IMG/VR virus record: IMGVR_UViG_3300028581_004252
Span: 1-32,963 of that record
DNA length: 32,963 nucleotides
Reading direction: 5' to 3' (one strand)
From: a virus
In this document: positions 23,452-31,133 of the stretch, one piece after another
How the letters are laid out: each line of letters opens with the position of its first letter
How positions within the stretch are numbered: the stretch's first letter is position 1
Notes under the pieces: model-generated
The model's input: only the letters and a program-made list of their open reading frames with translations
What the model was told of the DNA's origin: nothing
The model's database searches: none
Program-made: the position numbers and the translations under genes

Positions 23452-23928
23452 TTACTCCTTTTTCATAAAATTACTTAACATTTTTTCTTTCCAAATAGGA
23501 TTTTGTGGTTCCTGCACCTCTAAATATTTTTCAGGTTCCGCTAATAAAAATTTTGGTTTGTCAGTCCACCATGTATCAGGACATACTTTAATGTCTAAAT
23601 TGTATTCAATACAAAATTGAAGGCTGATTATTTCATTGCATTGATTACACGATTTTCGAATAGTATGAGCTAAGTACCAACCATAATCTTTTTGCTCAGT
23701 CGGCAAGTTGCCAAACAACTCCTCGAATTCAGATAATGGCAAAATTATTGAAATATCTATATCCCTTGGAACTTCTTTATGTAACGCTGAGCCAACTAAA
23801 TATACTGGATAACCAAAAGCGTTAGCACTCTTTTGTGCAGCTTCTTTTAATTTCAAAAATGCTCCCCAGGTTATAGGCTTATAATTATCTGGTCTTGGCT
23901 CTCTTTTGCTTAAAACTGGTTCATTCAT
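23452..23928 (-). CDS. Nucleotidyltransferase-like protein (Pol-beta superfamily)
   Basis: This 158-aa protein has the minimal nucleotidyltransferase pattern: YPVYLVGSALHKEVPRDIDISIILP, in which a Gly-Ser is followed after about ten residues by an Asp-x-Asp pair. A third acidic residue is expected in the later strand (YNLDIKV). This fold moves nucleotides to proteins, RNA or small molecules, as in MNT and minimal toxin NTases. No HEPN partner lies beside it. The target is unknown. It overlaps the next gene upstream by 4 nt. Confidence 0.75.
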   Translation of the reverse strand: MNEPVLSKREPRPDNYKPITWGAFLKLKEAAQKSANAFGYPVYLVGSALHKEVPRDIDISIILPLSEFEELFGNLPTEQKDYGWYLAHTIRKSCNQCNEIISLQFCIEYNLDIKVCPDTWWTDKPKFLLAEPEKYLEVQEPQNPIWKEKMLSNFMKKE

Positions 23929-24242
23929 TCTGACACCTCAAAATATTCATAATCTCCACAAAAATGTTCTTTATTGTTTATTGTCCTATGAAATACCCAT
24001 GCAGGGCAACTTCTTTTGTTTTCTTCATATTCAAGCCACCAACCTACTTGAGGTTCGCCATCTTCATTCACGCCAGCTCTATGACGTACATATCCATTTC
24101 CAATGGCAATATAATAAGGTTTTTTAATACTCTCTAATTCAATTTTTGCTATGTCAATAGCCTGTTCTTTAGTATATTTTTCTTTTGATACTGCAAGAGT
24201 ATCATAGCCACCATAAAAATTTGCATAATTAAATTTACTCAT
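23925..24242 (-). CDS. 105-aa hypothetical phage protein
   Basis: From ATG 24242 (GAGGTGC site) the product is SKFNYANFYGGYDTLAVSK, a helix-rich middle, then AIGNGYVRHRAGVNEDGEPQ and VGWWLEYEENKR, with a C-terminal FEVSE. It is rich in aromatic residues and probably a compact alpha/beta domain. I do not recognise a function. The start shares the same GAGGTGCAAAATG leader as the next upstream gene, which suggests duplicated translation signals. The frame could extend to 24323 but without a good site. Confidence 0.65.
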   Translation of the reverse strand: MSKFNYANFYGGYDTLAVSKEKYTKEQAIDIAKIELESIKKPYYIAIGNGYVRHRAGVNEDGEPQVGWWLEYEENKRSCPAWVFHRTINNKEHFCGDYEYFEVSE

Positions 24243-24511
24243 TTTGCACCTCGCTTTGTTTTTAGTGGTGCAGGAAGCAACATCCAATGTGTGACCTCGC
24301 CACTTTCCGCCCACAACTCCCAATCATCAGTAAACTCAACCCCAGTAATAAAACCATCATCAAAATGTGCTATTACATGAGTATCTTTTTGAGGCAATCT
24401 ATCTTTTACACTTATCCATTCCCCATTATGCTTTTTATTTTTTCTACTGCACTCCTGGCAAACAATAAGCCCTGAATCTATATGCTCCTCACATTTGCAA
24501 CACTTTTTCAT
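24239..24511 (-). CDS. DUF551 domain protein with N-terminal zinc ribbon
   Basis: This 90-aa protein starts with a KKCCKCEEHIDSG-IVCQECSRK zinc ribbon (two C-x-x-C pairs). The DUF551 signature follows: GEWISVKDRLPQKDTHV near residue 30 and VTHWMLLPAPL near the end. DUF551 proteins are frequent in phage early regions and have no assigned biochemical role. Overlap with the following gene is 4 nt. Confidence 0.88.
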   Translation of the reverse strand: MKKCCKCEEHIDSGLIVCQECSRKNKKHNGEWISVKDRLPQKDTHVIAHFDDGFITGVEFTDDWELWAESGEVTHWMLLPAPLKTKRGAK

Positions 24512-24526
24512 TTTGCACCTCACTTT

Positions 24527-25363
24527 TTAAGTATTATAATCATTATAGCTTGTACCCTTTTCCATATGAGCTATTGTTGCAGCAGGACGTTGCCACATTC
24601 TCTCAAATTTATTCCAATCTAATGAATATTGCTTTTTTATATCAGAAAAATCTCTGTATAATTGAGCACTGGGAATAGCCCCTGTCTCATATATTTGCCT
24701 TAACCTATTTTCATTTTTAGCCATATTGTCACCGATTAATGCATAACAACGTATCTTTCGTCTGTTAAACCCTGCCTTTGTCAATTTTTCAATTGCAATT
24801 TTAGTTTTTGGTAATGCTCCATCAGTGTCACAGGCAAGCCATAATTCTTTAATGCTTAGGCTTGTAATATTGTCGATAAAGTGATCGTCTATTAAATCAG
24901 TTTCCAATCCACCTTTGAAGCAAATTCCTTTTTGTGTACGAAGCATATTAAAAACTTTTTCTTTATGAATTTTGCTGTTTTGCAGAAAATTATTATCTTG
25001 TATCCAATTGCCTTGACAAATTTGTATTTCTTTTAACTTGCCTTCGATTTTATGAACCATGCACCAAGGACAATTATTATTACAACCTCTTGAAGTGAAT
25101 ATTATATTTGGCTTAATATATAAACCTTGCACAAAGTTTGATACCTCTGAACCATAAGCCACACCATTAAGTAATATGGGCTTGTTTGTTCTGCCTTCCC
25201 ACTGAAATTTCAACTCTTCACACATTGCCTTATCCCATGTAAATGTGCAAGATATATGTATTTCGTCATGGTCAGGTATTTCGAACTGAGGAAGTCCAAT
25301 TACAACCATTTCATCATCAGGTGTATATGAGGTTCGTTTTGGAAATACTCTAAGAATTTTCAT
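24527..25363 (-). CDS. Phage radical SAM protein
   Basis: This 278-aa radical SAM enzyme carries the C-x3-C-x2-C cluster motif at Cys94, Cys98 and Cys101 (TSRGCNNNCPWC), which binds the [4Fe-4S] cluster that cleaves S-adenosylmethionine. The first 90 residues look like a Rossmann-type segment (HISCTFTWDKAMCEEL), and the C-terminal part has CYALIGDN and PSAQLYRDF. I recognise the overall layout from phage and mobile-element proteins but know no substrate. It lies 9 bp after a 26-aa membrane peptide and close to a PP-loop ATPase, which suggests joint action in nucleic-acid or nucleotide modification. Confidence 0.88.
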   Translation of the reverse strand: MKILRVFPKRTSYTPDDEMVVIGLPQFEIPDHDEIHISCTFTWDKAMCEELKFQWEGRTNKPILLNGVAYGSEVSNFVQGLYIKPNIIFTSRGCNNNCPWCMVHKIEGKLKEIQICQGNWIQDNNFLQNSKIHKEKVFNMLRTQKGICFKGGLETDLIDDHFIDNITSLSIKELWLACDTDGALPKTKIAIEKLTKAGFNRRKIRCYALIGDNMAKNENRLRQIYETGAIPSAQLYRDFSDIKKQYSLDWNKFERMWQRPAATIAHMEKGTSYNDYNT

Positions 25364-25372
25364 AATATACTC

Positions 25373-25453
25373 CTAACTAAATAATAATCTAAAACAGCAA
25401 AGTATCACCATTACGAAAAATATTAAAAATAAAAACCAATTAAATTTTCTCAT
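25373..25453 (-). CDS. 26-aa membrane peptide
   Basis: The ATG at 25453, behind GAGGTTAGG, opens 26 codons. The product starts MRKFNW and continues with FLFLIFFVMVILCCF, a single membrane helix after a basic start. It overlaps the ribosome site of the radical SAM gene and starts 17 bp after the PP-loop gene ends. It is small but has all translation signals; its function is unknown. Confidence 0.6.
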   Translation of the reverse strand: MRKFNWFLFLIFFVMVILCCFRLLFS

Positions 25454-25469
25454 TACCTAACCTCACTTT

Positions 25470-26300
25470 CTAAATAGCACATTCGCATGGTCTGTTATAA
25501 TCGGCACCAAGTTCTTTTCTAACCTCAGCCCAAAATGTTTGCGGATTACCTTTTTCACTTGGTACAATGTTAGCCTTTAGCATTTTTATAAATTTACATT
25601 CTTGGTCTTTTAAAAATACATTTTCCTTTATAATTGCAAAGTCTTGCTTATCTTCAACGATTTTAGCGTGTTCCCATATATCTTCTCTTAGACAAAATGT
25701 TATATACCAATGTTGTAATCCACCTTTAAGACACCCTATGCAATTTGCATGTTTAAAAATATCATATGTGATAGGCGGTCTAATTCCTACTTGCAATGTT
25801 TTCACTACTTTAGGTGCTGATAATAAAGGAAACTCCGTTGCATATCCCATCATACCTAAACTTTGTGAACGTCTTGTAATTCGCTGTGGCTCATTTTTAT
25901 CAAAGCCATATATTATTTTTACATCCTCCTGAATATCACCAAATATATCGAACTGGTTAATACTTTTTACAGGATAATTTTTATCTAAATATTCATAAAA
26001 TGGTAAAGTTTTAAGCTGATGTGTACATAATGCCATATGTCCATTTGAACTGATACAGCCTTGTTTTTCTACTATATCCAGCGGAGTAGCAGTTTCCCAC
26101 TCTTGATGATTAGCATATGTAATTGGTATATCAAGGTAATTTGAAATATCATCCTTAAATCTTTTAATATCCTCATGCTCTACTTTTGGGCTAATATTAT
26201 GATTTAATAAAATAACATTTTCTTTTCCATAAAGTCTTACAGTCTCAATTGCAGCTAATGCCGAAGAATGACCACCAGAGTAACAAACTATGTACTTCAT
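25470..26300 (-). CDS. PP-loop ATPase, PAPS-reductase (CysH/DndC)-like
   Basis: This 276-aa protein is of the adenine nucleotide alpha-hydrolase superfamily. The PP-loop is VCYSGGHSSALA at residues 5-16. Later Cys-containing segments (HMALCTHQLKTLPF, HANCIGCLKGG and the terminal RPCECAI) could hold an Fe-S cluster, as in DndC-like and IbrA-like relatives. These enzymes activate a substrate by adenylation and often transfer sulfur. The start is ATG 26300 after GAGGTATC. It is separated from the helicase gene by 8 bp and from the radical SAM gene by one tiny gene. Confidence 0.88.
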   Translation of the reverse strand: MKYIVCYSGGHSSALAAIETVRLYGKENVILLNHNISPKVEHEDIKRFKDDISNYLDIPITYANHQEWETATPLDIVEKQGCISSNGHMALCTHQLKTLPFYEYLDKNYPVKSINQFDIFGDIQEDVKIIYGFDKNEPQRITRRSQSLGMMGYATEFPLLSAPKVVKTLQVGIRPPITYDIFKHANCIGCLKGGLQHWYITFCLREDIWEHAKIVEDKQDFAIIKENVFLKDQECKFIKMLKANIVPSEKGNPQTFWAEVRKELGADYNRPCECAI

Positions 26301-26308
26301 GTGATACC

Positions 26309-27631
26309 TCACTTTTTCAGATTAAAAAATCTTGTATGTTCACCGCTCCAACCGAGCTTTATCGTTCCAGTCGCACCATCACGTTGCTTGCAAATTATAA
26401 TTTCACTGATTCCTGCTTGTTCACTATCAGGGTTATAATAATCATCCCTGTAAATCATAGCAACCAAGTCTGCATCCTGCTCAATTGCACCAGTCTCACG
26501 AAGGTCTGAAAGCATTGGTCTTTTGTCCGTCCTTTTTTCATTTTCCCTGCTCAGCTGACTAAGTAAAATTACTGGTGCATTAAATTCTTTTGCTAATGCT
26601 TTTAATTTTCTGCAGTTATCCTCAATTACAGCCCTTTGGTCTCTACCCTTACCACCCATAAATTGCAGATAGTCAACGACTATTAATTCAAGCTTTTCAT
26701 CTTTCTTTTTTAGCTTATTATTAAGCTTTCTGCAACGCATTTGTATGTAATCAGCACTAACACCACCTGTATCGTCAATGATAAAATTACTTTTACCAAC
26801 CAACGTGCCAGCAGTTACAATGTTTCCCCAATCGGCTTGTTCAATAAGTCCAAGCTTCATTTTGGTGTTACTTATAAGGCTTTCCTCTGCAATCATACGT
26901 TGCATTATCAGTTGCTCTCCCATCTCGAGGGAAAAAAATGCTACACTCTTGTTTTGTTTATTGACATTTGATGCAATGGCAGTTGCCAATGCCGATTTAC
27001 CCATTGCTGGTCGTGCTGCAATAACATACAAGTAACCGCCCATCAAACCACCTGTCATAATGTCCAAATTATCAAAGCCAGTTGATATCCCTGGTATGGC
27101 TTGCTTGTTGGCAGCTCTTTCAGATGCCTTTGCGAAGAATTGTGCAAATATCCTGTCAGCAGTATGGAACTCATCATCACCTGAATAATTATCAACATTA
27201 ATTATTAAGCTTTCTGCCTTAACCAAAGTTTCATCAATGTCAATTTCGCTATTTTGTGCAAGGTTTGTAATATCCGCACTAATTTTTAAAAGCTTTCGCC
27301 TTTTAGCCTGGTTCCTTAAAATATCGGCATAGTGCTTAACATTTGCACTTGTTGGTGTAGCATTCGCAATTTCAACAAGGTAATCCAAAGCCCCAACATT
27401 GTCATATGTACCACGTTTTTTTAGCTGTTCTGCAAGTGTTATAACGTCAATCGGTGTACTGGCAATAAATAAATCCAGTATAGCCTCAAAGGTTTCTCTG
27501 TTTTTTGGATTATAAAAGCAATCTGAATTTATCAAAGGCATTACTTCTGCAATGCAGTCCATATCAAGTAGCATTGAGCCAAGCACCGAATATTCAGCAG
27601 TTTCGTTGTATTGCACTGGAATAGTGTTCAT
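26309..27631 (-). CDS. dnaB: Replicative DNA helicase, DnaB-like
   Basis: This 440-aa hexameric helicase has the DnaB N-terminal domain at residues 5-105 (ETAEYSVLGSMLLD). The RecA-like motor carries Walker A ARPAMGKSALATAI (near residue 210) and Walker B LIVVDYLQFMGG; motif H4 LRETGAIEQDADLV is also intact. The product unwinds phage DNA at the fork. The ATG overlaps the initiator stop by 4 nt, the usual coupled pair of phage initiator and helicase. Confidence 0.96.
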   Translation of the reverse strand: MNTIPVQYNETAEYSVLGSMLLDMDCIAEVMPLINSDCFYNPKNRETFEAILDLFIASTPIDVITLAEQLKKRGTYDNVGALDYLVEIANATPTSANVKHYADILRNQAKRRKLLKISADITNLAQNSEIDIDETLVKAESLIINVDNYSGDDEFHTADRIFAQFFAKASERAANKQAIPGISTGFDNLDIMTGGLMGGYLYVIAARPAMGKSALATAIASNVNKQNKSVAFFSLEMGEQLIMQRMIAEESLISNTKMKLGLIEQADWGNIVTAGTLVGKSNFIIDDTGGVSADYIQMRCRKLNNKLKKKDEKLELIVVDYLQFMGGKGRDQRAVIEDNCRKLKALAKEFNAPVILLSQLSRENEKRTDKRPMLSDLRETGAIEQDADLVAMIYRDDYYNPDSEQAGISEIIICKQRDGATGTIKLGWSGEHTRFFNLKK

Positions 27632-28365
27632 CCTGTTTTCCCTCTCATTTCTTCAATTTTTTTAAGATAATCATCAGTCTTATCAATGTTAGGCACAGCT
27701 GATGCACTCGCCGAAGTAGGTTGTCCAGTTTTGGGCTGTGGCGAGTAATTGTTAAACATACCGCCATCATCAAGCCATTCGGTGTAACCGTTGCCCTGAT
27801 TTAAAAATTTAAGCAAAGTCCATTTATGTTTAAAATAAAAGCTGTTATCATGATAAGCCTTAGCATATCTGACAATCGCCAGCTGTAATTTTTCAAAGCC
27901 TATTTTTTTAATGACTTTGTCTAAGGCTTTATCAATGTCAGGAGTGAGGTCTTTGTGCATAATAATTTTTTGAGAATTCCACCAATCAAGTATATTTAAT
28001 TTATTATTAATACTTGTATTATTATGTATGACTTTTTCGTCAATAGGGGTATTGACTTTTTCGTCAATAGGTATTGATTTTTCAGTCAAGACATCAGATA
28101 TATAAATTTTCCTTGTATTACCTTTTTTCTTATCAATTTCAAAATCTATATACCCAAGTTTTTTTAGATTACTTATCCACCTTGAAATTGTTTCAGTGCT
28201 TGCATCATAAAGCTCGGCAAAATAGCCATTACTGGCATAGCAATAGCCTTTAGCATTCGCCAGAGAGGTAATCTCGCCATATAGCAACTTTTCATTTGCC
28301 TTGAGCCTTTTATCATAACGCACGTTGGCAGGAATGATTGAATAATAATTAGGTTGTTCCATCAT
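27628..28365 (-). CDS. Replication initiator with winged-helix N-terminus
   Basis: This 245-aa protein has the phage replication-protein layout. A winged-helix starts with YYSIIPANVRYDKRLKANEKLLYGEI and YCYASNGYFAELYDASTETISRWISNLKKLGYI, then a linker with the tandem PIDEKV repeat (near residues 100-115), a DnaD-like helical region (WTLLKFLNQGNGYTEWL) and an Ala/Ser-rich tail. It probably binds the iterons lying inside its own linker and loads DnaB. Overlaps with neighbours are 4 nt on both sides. Confidence 0.88.
   Translation of the reverse strand: MMEQPNYYSIIPANVRYDKRLKANEKLLYGEITSLANAKGYCYASNGYFAELYDASTETISRWISNLKKLGYIDFEIDKKKGNTRKIYISDVLTEKSIPIDEKVNTPIDEKVIHNNTSINNKLNILDWWNSQKIIMHKDLTPDIDKALDKVIKKIGFEKLQLAIVRYAKAYHDNSFYFKHKWTLLKFLNQGNGYTEWLDDGGMFNNYSPQPKTGQPTSASASAVPNIDKTDDYLKKIEEMRGKTG
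28029..28090. repeat. Iterons inside the initiator gene (candidate origin)
   Basis: Two identical 19-bp copies (28029-28047 and 28053-28071, period 24) and a third diverged copy (28075-28090) are present. Each has TTGAC-N6-GTCAA dyad symmetry or close to it. They are next to a very AT-rich segment at 27960-28028. Iterons within the initiator gene are a common origin design, as in lambda O. Confidence 0.65.
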
Positions 28366-28730
28366 CCCACCGCCTTATATTGTTGACGTGGTTTTAATGC
28401 ATCGCAATCCTTAACAGTGCTTAAATGCACCTTTTGTTTGAGCTTGCATAAGCCATCAAGCTCATGGTCACAATCATCACAAATACTGTTGTTACCCTTG
28501 AGGGTTGCATTTCTACTCTCAAAGGTATATAATTTAGTTGGATTTTGATTTAAAGAAGTGCCAATTCGGTGTTCGCTGCTAACGTCACCAGTTGGTGCTT
28601 TTTTTATGCCTATTTTATCTTTATACCCCAGGCACCCATCCGCACGCACCTTGCCTTTGCAAGCCCCATATAAAGAACATCTAAATTTGCAAATATCATC
28701 TACCAGTTCCAGCTCCTTCAATTTTGCCAA
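28362..28730 (-). CDS. 122-aa Cys-rich hypothetical protein
   Basis: From TTG 28730, behind GAGGTGA, the product carries two Cys clusters. CKFRCSLYGACKGKVRADGC lies near the N-terminus, and CDDCDHELDGLC lies near residue 85 with a later Cys. This suggests zinc binding in two knuckles. I do not recognise the family. The start is inside the preceding DUF6011-like gene (35-nt overlap), and the stop overlaps the initiator ATG. Confidence 0.65.
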   Translation of the reverse strand: MAKLKELELVDDICKFRCSLYGACKGKVRADGCLGYKDKIGIKKAPTGDVSSEHRIGTSLNQNPTKLYTFESRNATLKGNNSICDDCDHELDGLCKLKQKVHLSTVKDCDALKPRQQYKAVG

Positions 28731-28878
28731 TGTCAATCACCTCTTCAATTTTCACTTGGTTTTCGTCTTCCTGTTCCAGTATTTTTTTATAACAAGCTAA
28801 GCCATAACCAACATCAATATATTTACTATTTTTAAGCTTACGACCACACCGCAGGCACAAAACATCATCACGCAACAT
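28696..28878 (-). CDS. DUF6011-type zinc-ribbon protein
   Basis: From ATG 28878 this 60-aa protein reads VLCLRCGRKLKNSKYIDVGYGLACYKKI, a ribbon of the DUF6011 type (C-x-x-C-G-R-x-L ... G-Y-G-x-x-C). An acidic tail follows. Such ribbons are common in phage early genes, with unknown role. The start overlaps the stop of the upstream membrane-protein gene; a longer form from 28953 is possible but lacks a site. Confidence 0.75.
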   Translation of the reverse strand: MLRDDVLCLRCGRKLKNSKYIDVGYGLACYKKILEQEDENQVKIEEVIDIGKIEGAGTGR

Positions 28879-29047
28879 AATTTCTATTGCTGGTGCCACG
28901 TGTAGAAACATATTGCACTCTGATTTTTTTACGTCTAAAAAGTTTTGACACAAATTGCACTGAAAAACCTATTAACAAATACAAGCACACCAAAGCAATC
29001 AATAAAAATAAAGCAAAGTTAAAAGTATGAAATAAACTTATCCCCAT
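28868..29047 (-). CDS. 59-aa membrane protein with basic tail
   Basis: From ATG 29047 the product has one long hydrophobic segment, FNFALFLLIALVCLYLLIGF, followed by a strongly basic stretch (KLFRRKKIRV). This is a typical small anchored protein. GTG 29059 is an alternative start closer to AAAAGGA. It overlaps both neighbours. Confidence 0.6.
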   Translation of the reverse strand: MGISLFHTFNFALFLLIALVCLYLLIGFSVQFVSKLFRRKKIRVQYVSTRGTSNRNYVA

Positions 29048-29190
29048 ATCTGCCACCACTTCCTTTTAGGCTGAATGCCAATTTTGTCCTCGAGTGTTTT
29101 AATTCTATCACGCAGCATTCCATAACCGATATATACCATCTCGCTTTTTTTAATTGCATTGCGAAGCTCTCTTGCCTTTTTGCCTCTCAT
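29038..29190 (-). CDS. 50-aa basic hypothetical protein
   Basis: The ATG at 29190 follows GGGAGC and encodes RGKKARELRNAIKKSEMVYIGYG and a helix ending in a Trp-rich KRKWWQIWG. It looks like a short coiled helix with a basic head, possibly nucleic-acid binding. It lies 2 bp after the HNH gene and overlaps the next membrane-protein gene by 10 nt. Confidence 0.6.
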   Translation of the reverse strand: MRGKKARELRNAIKKSEMVYIGYGMLRDRIKTLEDKIGIQPKRKWWQIWG

Positions 29191-29192
29191 AA

Positions 29193-29774
29193 TTAACAGC
29201 TCCCTTTTCTTTTGTGAATTTTTTGATACAAATCTGCAATAATAATTCCTGTCCTTGTAAGCTCTGCATCAGCTTGTATAAGATTTCTTTTGTTTAATAA
29301 AAGTAATTGTTGCCTTGATACACAAATCAAATTATTAATATTAAGATTGCGATTGTTTCCGTCTCCAAAAATTACTACAGAGCCTTTGGGAACAATACCA
29401 TTGTGTTGTTCATAAATTAATATGTGTTTAGCTTTCCATTTGCGAGACTCTGCAATTTTGACTTCCACATATCCATCACGAGTAACTCTTTCGGTGCCAA
29501 CAGGCTTATGATTGTGTGGAATATTACCTTTTTTAAATTGTGTAGGCTCATAACCACCAAAGCCTTTTTTACCTTTGTTATAAGGCACATTACCTTTTAG
29601 AAATCTGCAATCAATACCACTACTTAATTTGTGATTATGCTTAAAACTTACTATTTGCGAAACTTTTAAATTAAGGGAAAAATGATTATTAAATAGTTCT
29701 GTTAATTCAGAGGTGCTACGATTTTTTACATTTTGCTCAATAAATTCAATTTCTTCATATGTAAAAATATGCAA
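29193..29774 (-). CDS. HNH endonuclease, early region
   Basis: This 193-aa protein carries an HNH motif in its second half: KAKHILIYEQHNGIVPKGSVVIF with catalytic His, then GDGNNRNLNINNLICVS with Asn. The first half resembles a helix-turn-helix/NUMOD-like segment with RSTSELTELFNNHF and repeated FKKGN and GNVPYNKGK blocks. It could be a homing-type nuclease or a real early enzyme. The TTG start at 29774 follows GGAGGGATAA. Confidence 0.85.
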   Translation of the reverse strand: MHIFTYEEIEFIEQNVKNRSTSELTELFNNHFSLNLKVSQIVSFKHNHKLSSGIDCRFLKGNVPYNKGKKGFGGYEPTQFKKGNIPHNHKPVGTERVTRDGYVEVKIAESRKWKAKHILIYEQHNGIVPKGSVVIFGDGNNRNLNINNLICVSRQQLLLLNKRNLIQADAELTRTGIIIADLYQKIHKRKGSC

Positions 29775-29776
29775 TA

Positions 29777-30007
29777 TTATCCCTCCAACATTTTTGGAAG
29801 CTTTAGGTCTAAATTAACCTTATCATCAAGCATCTTTTTTGCTTCTAAAACAAGAGAACCATTTTCAATAATCTTTGTTGCAACGGTTGTTATTGCCCTC
29901 GAACGGTTAATTTCCTCTTGCAACTTTTCACCGTTTAGGTCTTCATCATTCAATCGTTCAAGTTGCGAAAATAAATGGTTGTTCAAATCACCAAGTGTGT
30001 TTCTCAT
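29777..30007 (-). CDS. Conserved small phage protein (76 aa)
   Basis: This is an entirely helical 76-aa protein (LGDLNNHLFSQLERLNDEDL, then RSRAITTVATKIIENGSLVLEAKKM). It resembles proteins encoded near replication genes of Bacillota phages, whose function I cannot name. It begins with an ATG behind AGGAGC and is 2 bp from the HNH start. Confidence 0.75.
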   Translation of the reverse strand: MRNTLGDLNNHLFSQLERLNDEDLNGEKLQEEINRSRAITTVATKIIENGSLVLEAKKMLDDKVNLDLKLPKMLEG

Positions 30008-30019
30008 ATTAACAGCTCC

Positions 30020-30343
30020 TTATCTCTTAATATATTGCATAGCAATTGGTATATCATCATCCTCAATGCCAACAAACTCGTCCTCAAAACTCCTGCAAAT
30101 AAAAAAGTCAGCATAAATAAAATCTACCGTTTGCTTATATGCATCCATTACCATTGCATTAATTTTAAAATCTTTCCACTTGCCGTCCTCATTGCAGATT
30201 AATACTAAACTTTCATCATCACTGTAAGCACGAAGTGGCATTGTCTCAATATAGCCCCCAACTAATTCCTGCATAGACTTAAGCTCACCATCAATTTCTA
30301 CGATTGCAGGCTCTTCACTTACCCTAAATAATAATACTTTCAT
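30020..30343 (-). CDS. DUF3846-like protein
   Basis: This 107-aa protein matches the DUF3846 pattern: VSEEPAIVEIDGELKSMQELVGGYIETMPL, then LVLICNEDGKWKDFKINAMVM, and an acidic final region. It belongs to early operons of many Bacillota phages and plasmids; biochemical role unknown. An ATG at 30343 has AAGGATGA in front. Confidence 0.8.
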   Translation of the reverse strand: MKVLLFRVSEEPAIVEIDGELKSMQELVGGYIETMPLRAYSDDESLVLICNEDGKWKDFKINAMVMDAYKQTVDFIYADFFICRSFEDEFVGIEDDDIPIAMQYIKR

Positions 30344-30403
30344 AAACTCATCCTTTCTTATAAGATTTATTGCATTGGGCTTTTAAAGTTGCCCAAATAA
30401 ACT

Positions 30404-30574
30404 TTAATTTAGTTCTACTTTTCCATTTTTATATGTCACAATTGCTTCCTGCCCATATTCGTCTGAAATTTGGACAGTACAATGATCTAAAAATGATACT
30501 TCCAATGCCCAAAGATAAAAATTTTCTCTCAACCATTTTAAAATGTGATACTGTTCTACAGTATTTGCTTTCAT
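30404..30574 (-). CDS. 56-aa hypothetical protein
   Basis: The ATG at 30574, with a perfect AGGAGG, opens 56 codons: ANTVEQYHILKWLRENFYLW, then a beta hairpin with VQISDEYGQEAIVTYKNGKV. No family is recognised. A 6-bp stem with a 10-nt loop (30375-30396) follows the stop within 10 bp and may be a weak terminator. Confidence 0.65.
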   Translation of the reverse strand: MKANTVEQYHILKWLRENFYLWALEVSFLDHCTVQISDEYGQEAIVTYKNGKVELN

Positions 30575-30585
30575 AAAATTGCCTC

Positions 30586-30807
30586 CTATCTTCTTACCCT
30601 CATGCCTGTATATAAAAACACCTTGGTATCACCATAGAAATAATATCTGCCATCTTGTGCCTCAACTCTGCCTTCGTACCATTCATAATCAATACAAGCT
30701 TCCAAAGGACTACCACAGCTAAGAAAATTACTTTCGGTCATATCATCAAAAACAATATAAAACTTTTCACGTTGTTTGTCTTCTACAAGAACTCCCTCTT
30801 TTTTCAT
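30586..30807 (-). CDS. 73-aa hypothetical protein
   Basis: This short protein of 73 aa has two beta-rich parts, KFYIVFDDMTESNFLSCGSP and EGRVEAQDGRYYFYGDTKVFLY, and a basic end. The start overlaps the previous stop by 4 nt (ATGA), with GAGGCAATTTT upstream. No function is assigned. Confidence 0.65.
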   Translation of the reverse strand: MKKEGVLVEDKQREKFYIVFDDMTESNFLSCGSPLEACIDYEWYEGRVEAQDGRYYFYGDTKVFLYTGMRVRR

Positions 30808-31133
30808 AAAATTGCCTCCTCACTATTTATCCCGAGTATTCTTTGCATATCTGCATCATATTTTGCGAGCTTTTGTTGAATTGATATTAATTCAAAAGGT
30901 GTCATTAAAAAATTATTGTCCATAAGATAACCCACCATTTGGTGCAGTGTTGGTTTTTCATATTCAATTTTCTGTAATATGGATTTAAACATATCATAAT
31001 TCATTTCAATTGGTTCTAATTTCGCATAACAACCACATTTCCCATCTTTAAGCCTGTCCACAAAAGGACAACACACAGGCTCGTCCTCAACAAAATTTGC
31101 ACCAGTTTTGCAAGTGCCACATAATTCAGACAT
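30804..31133 (-). CDS. 109-aa hypothetical protein with N-terminal Cys cluster
   Basis: The N-terminal 36 residues contain seven Cys (SELCGTCKTGANF, EPVCCPFVD, GKCGCYA), a probable zinc site. A helical domain with TLHQMVGYLMDNNFLMTPFEL follows. The family is not recognised. It starts directly after the 76-aa gene's stop. Confidence 0.7.
   Translation of the reverse strand: MSELCGTCKTGANFVEDEPVCCPFVDRLKDGKCGCYAKLEPIEMNYDMFKSILQKIEYEKPTLHQMVGYLMDNNFLMTPFELISIQQKLAKYDADMQRILGINSEEAIL

Noticed and set aside
23452-23928. MNT/HEPN toxin-antitoxin pair
   Set aside because: Only the nucleotidyltransferase-like pattern is present; neither neighbour has a HEPN R-x4-6-H motif.
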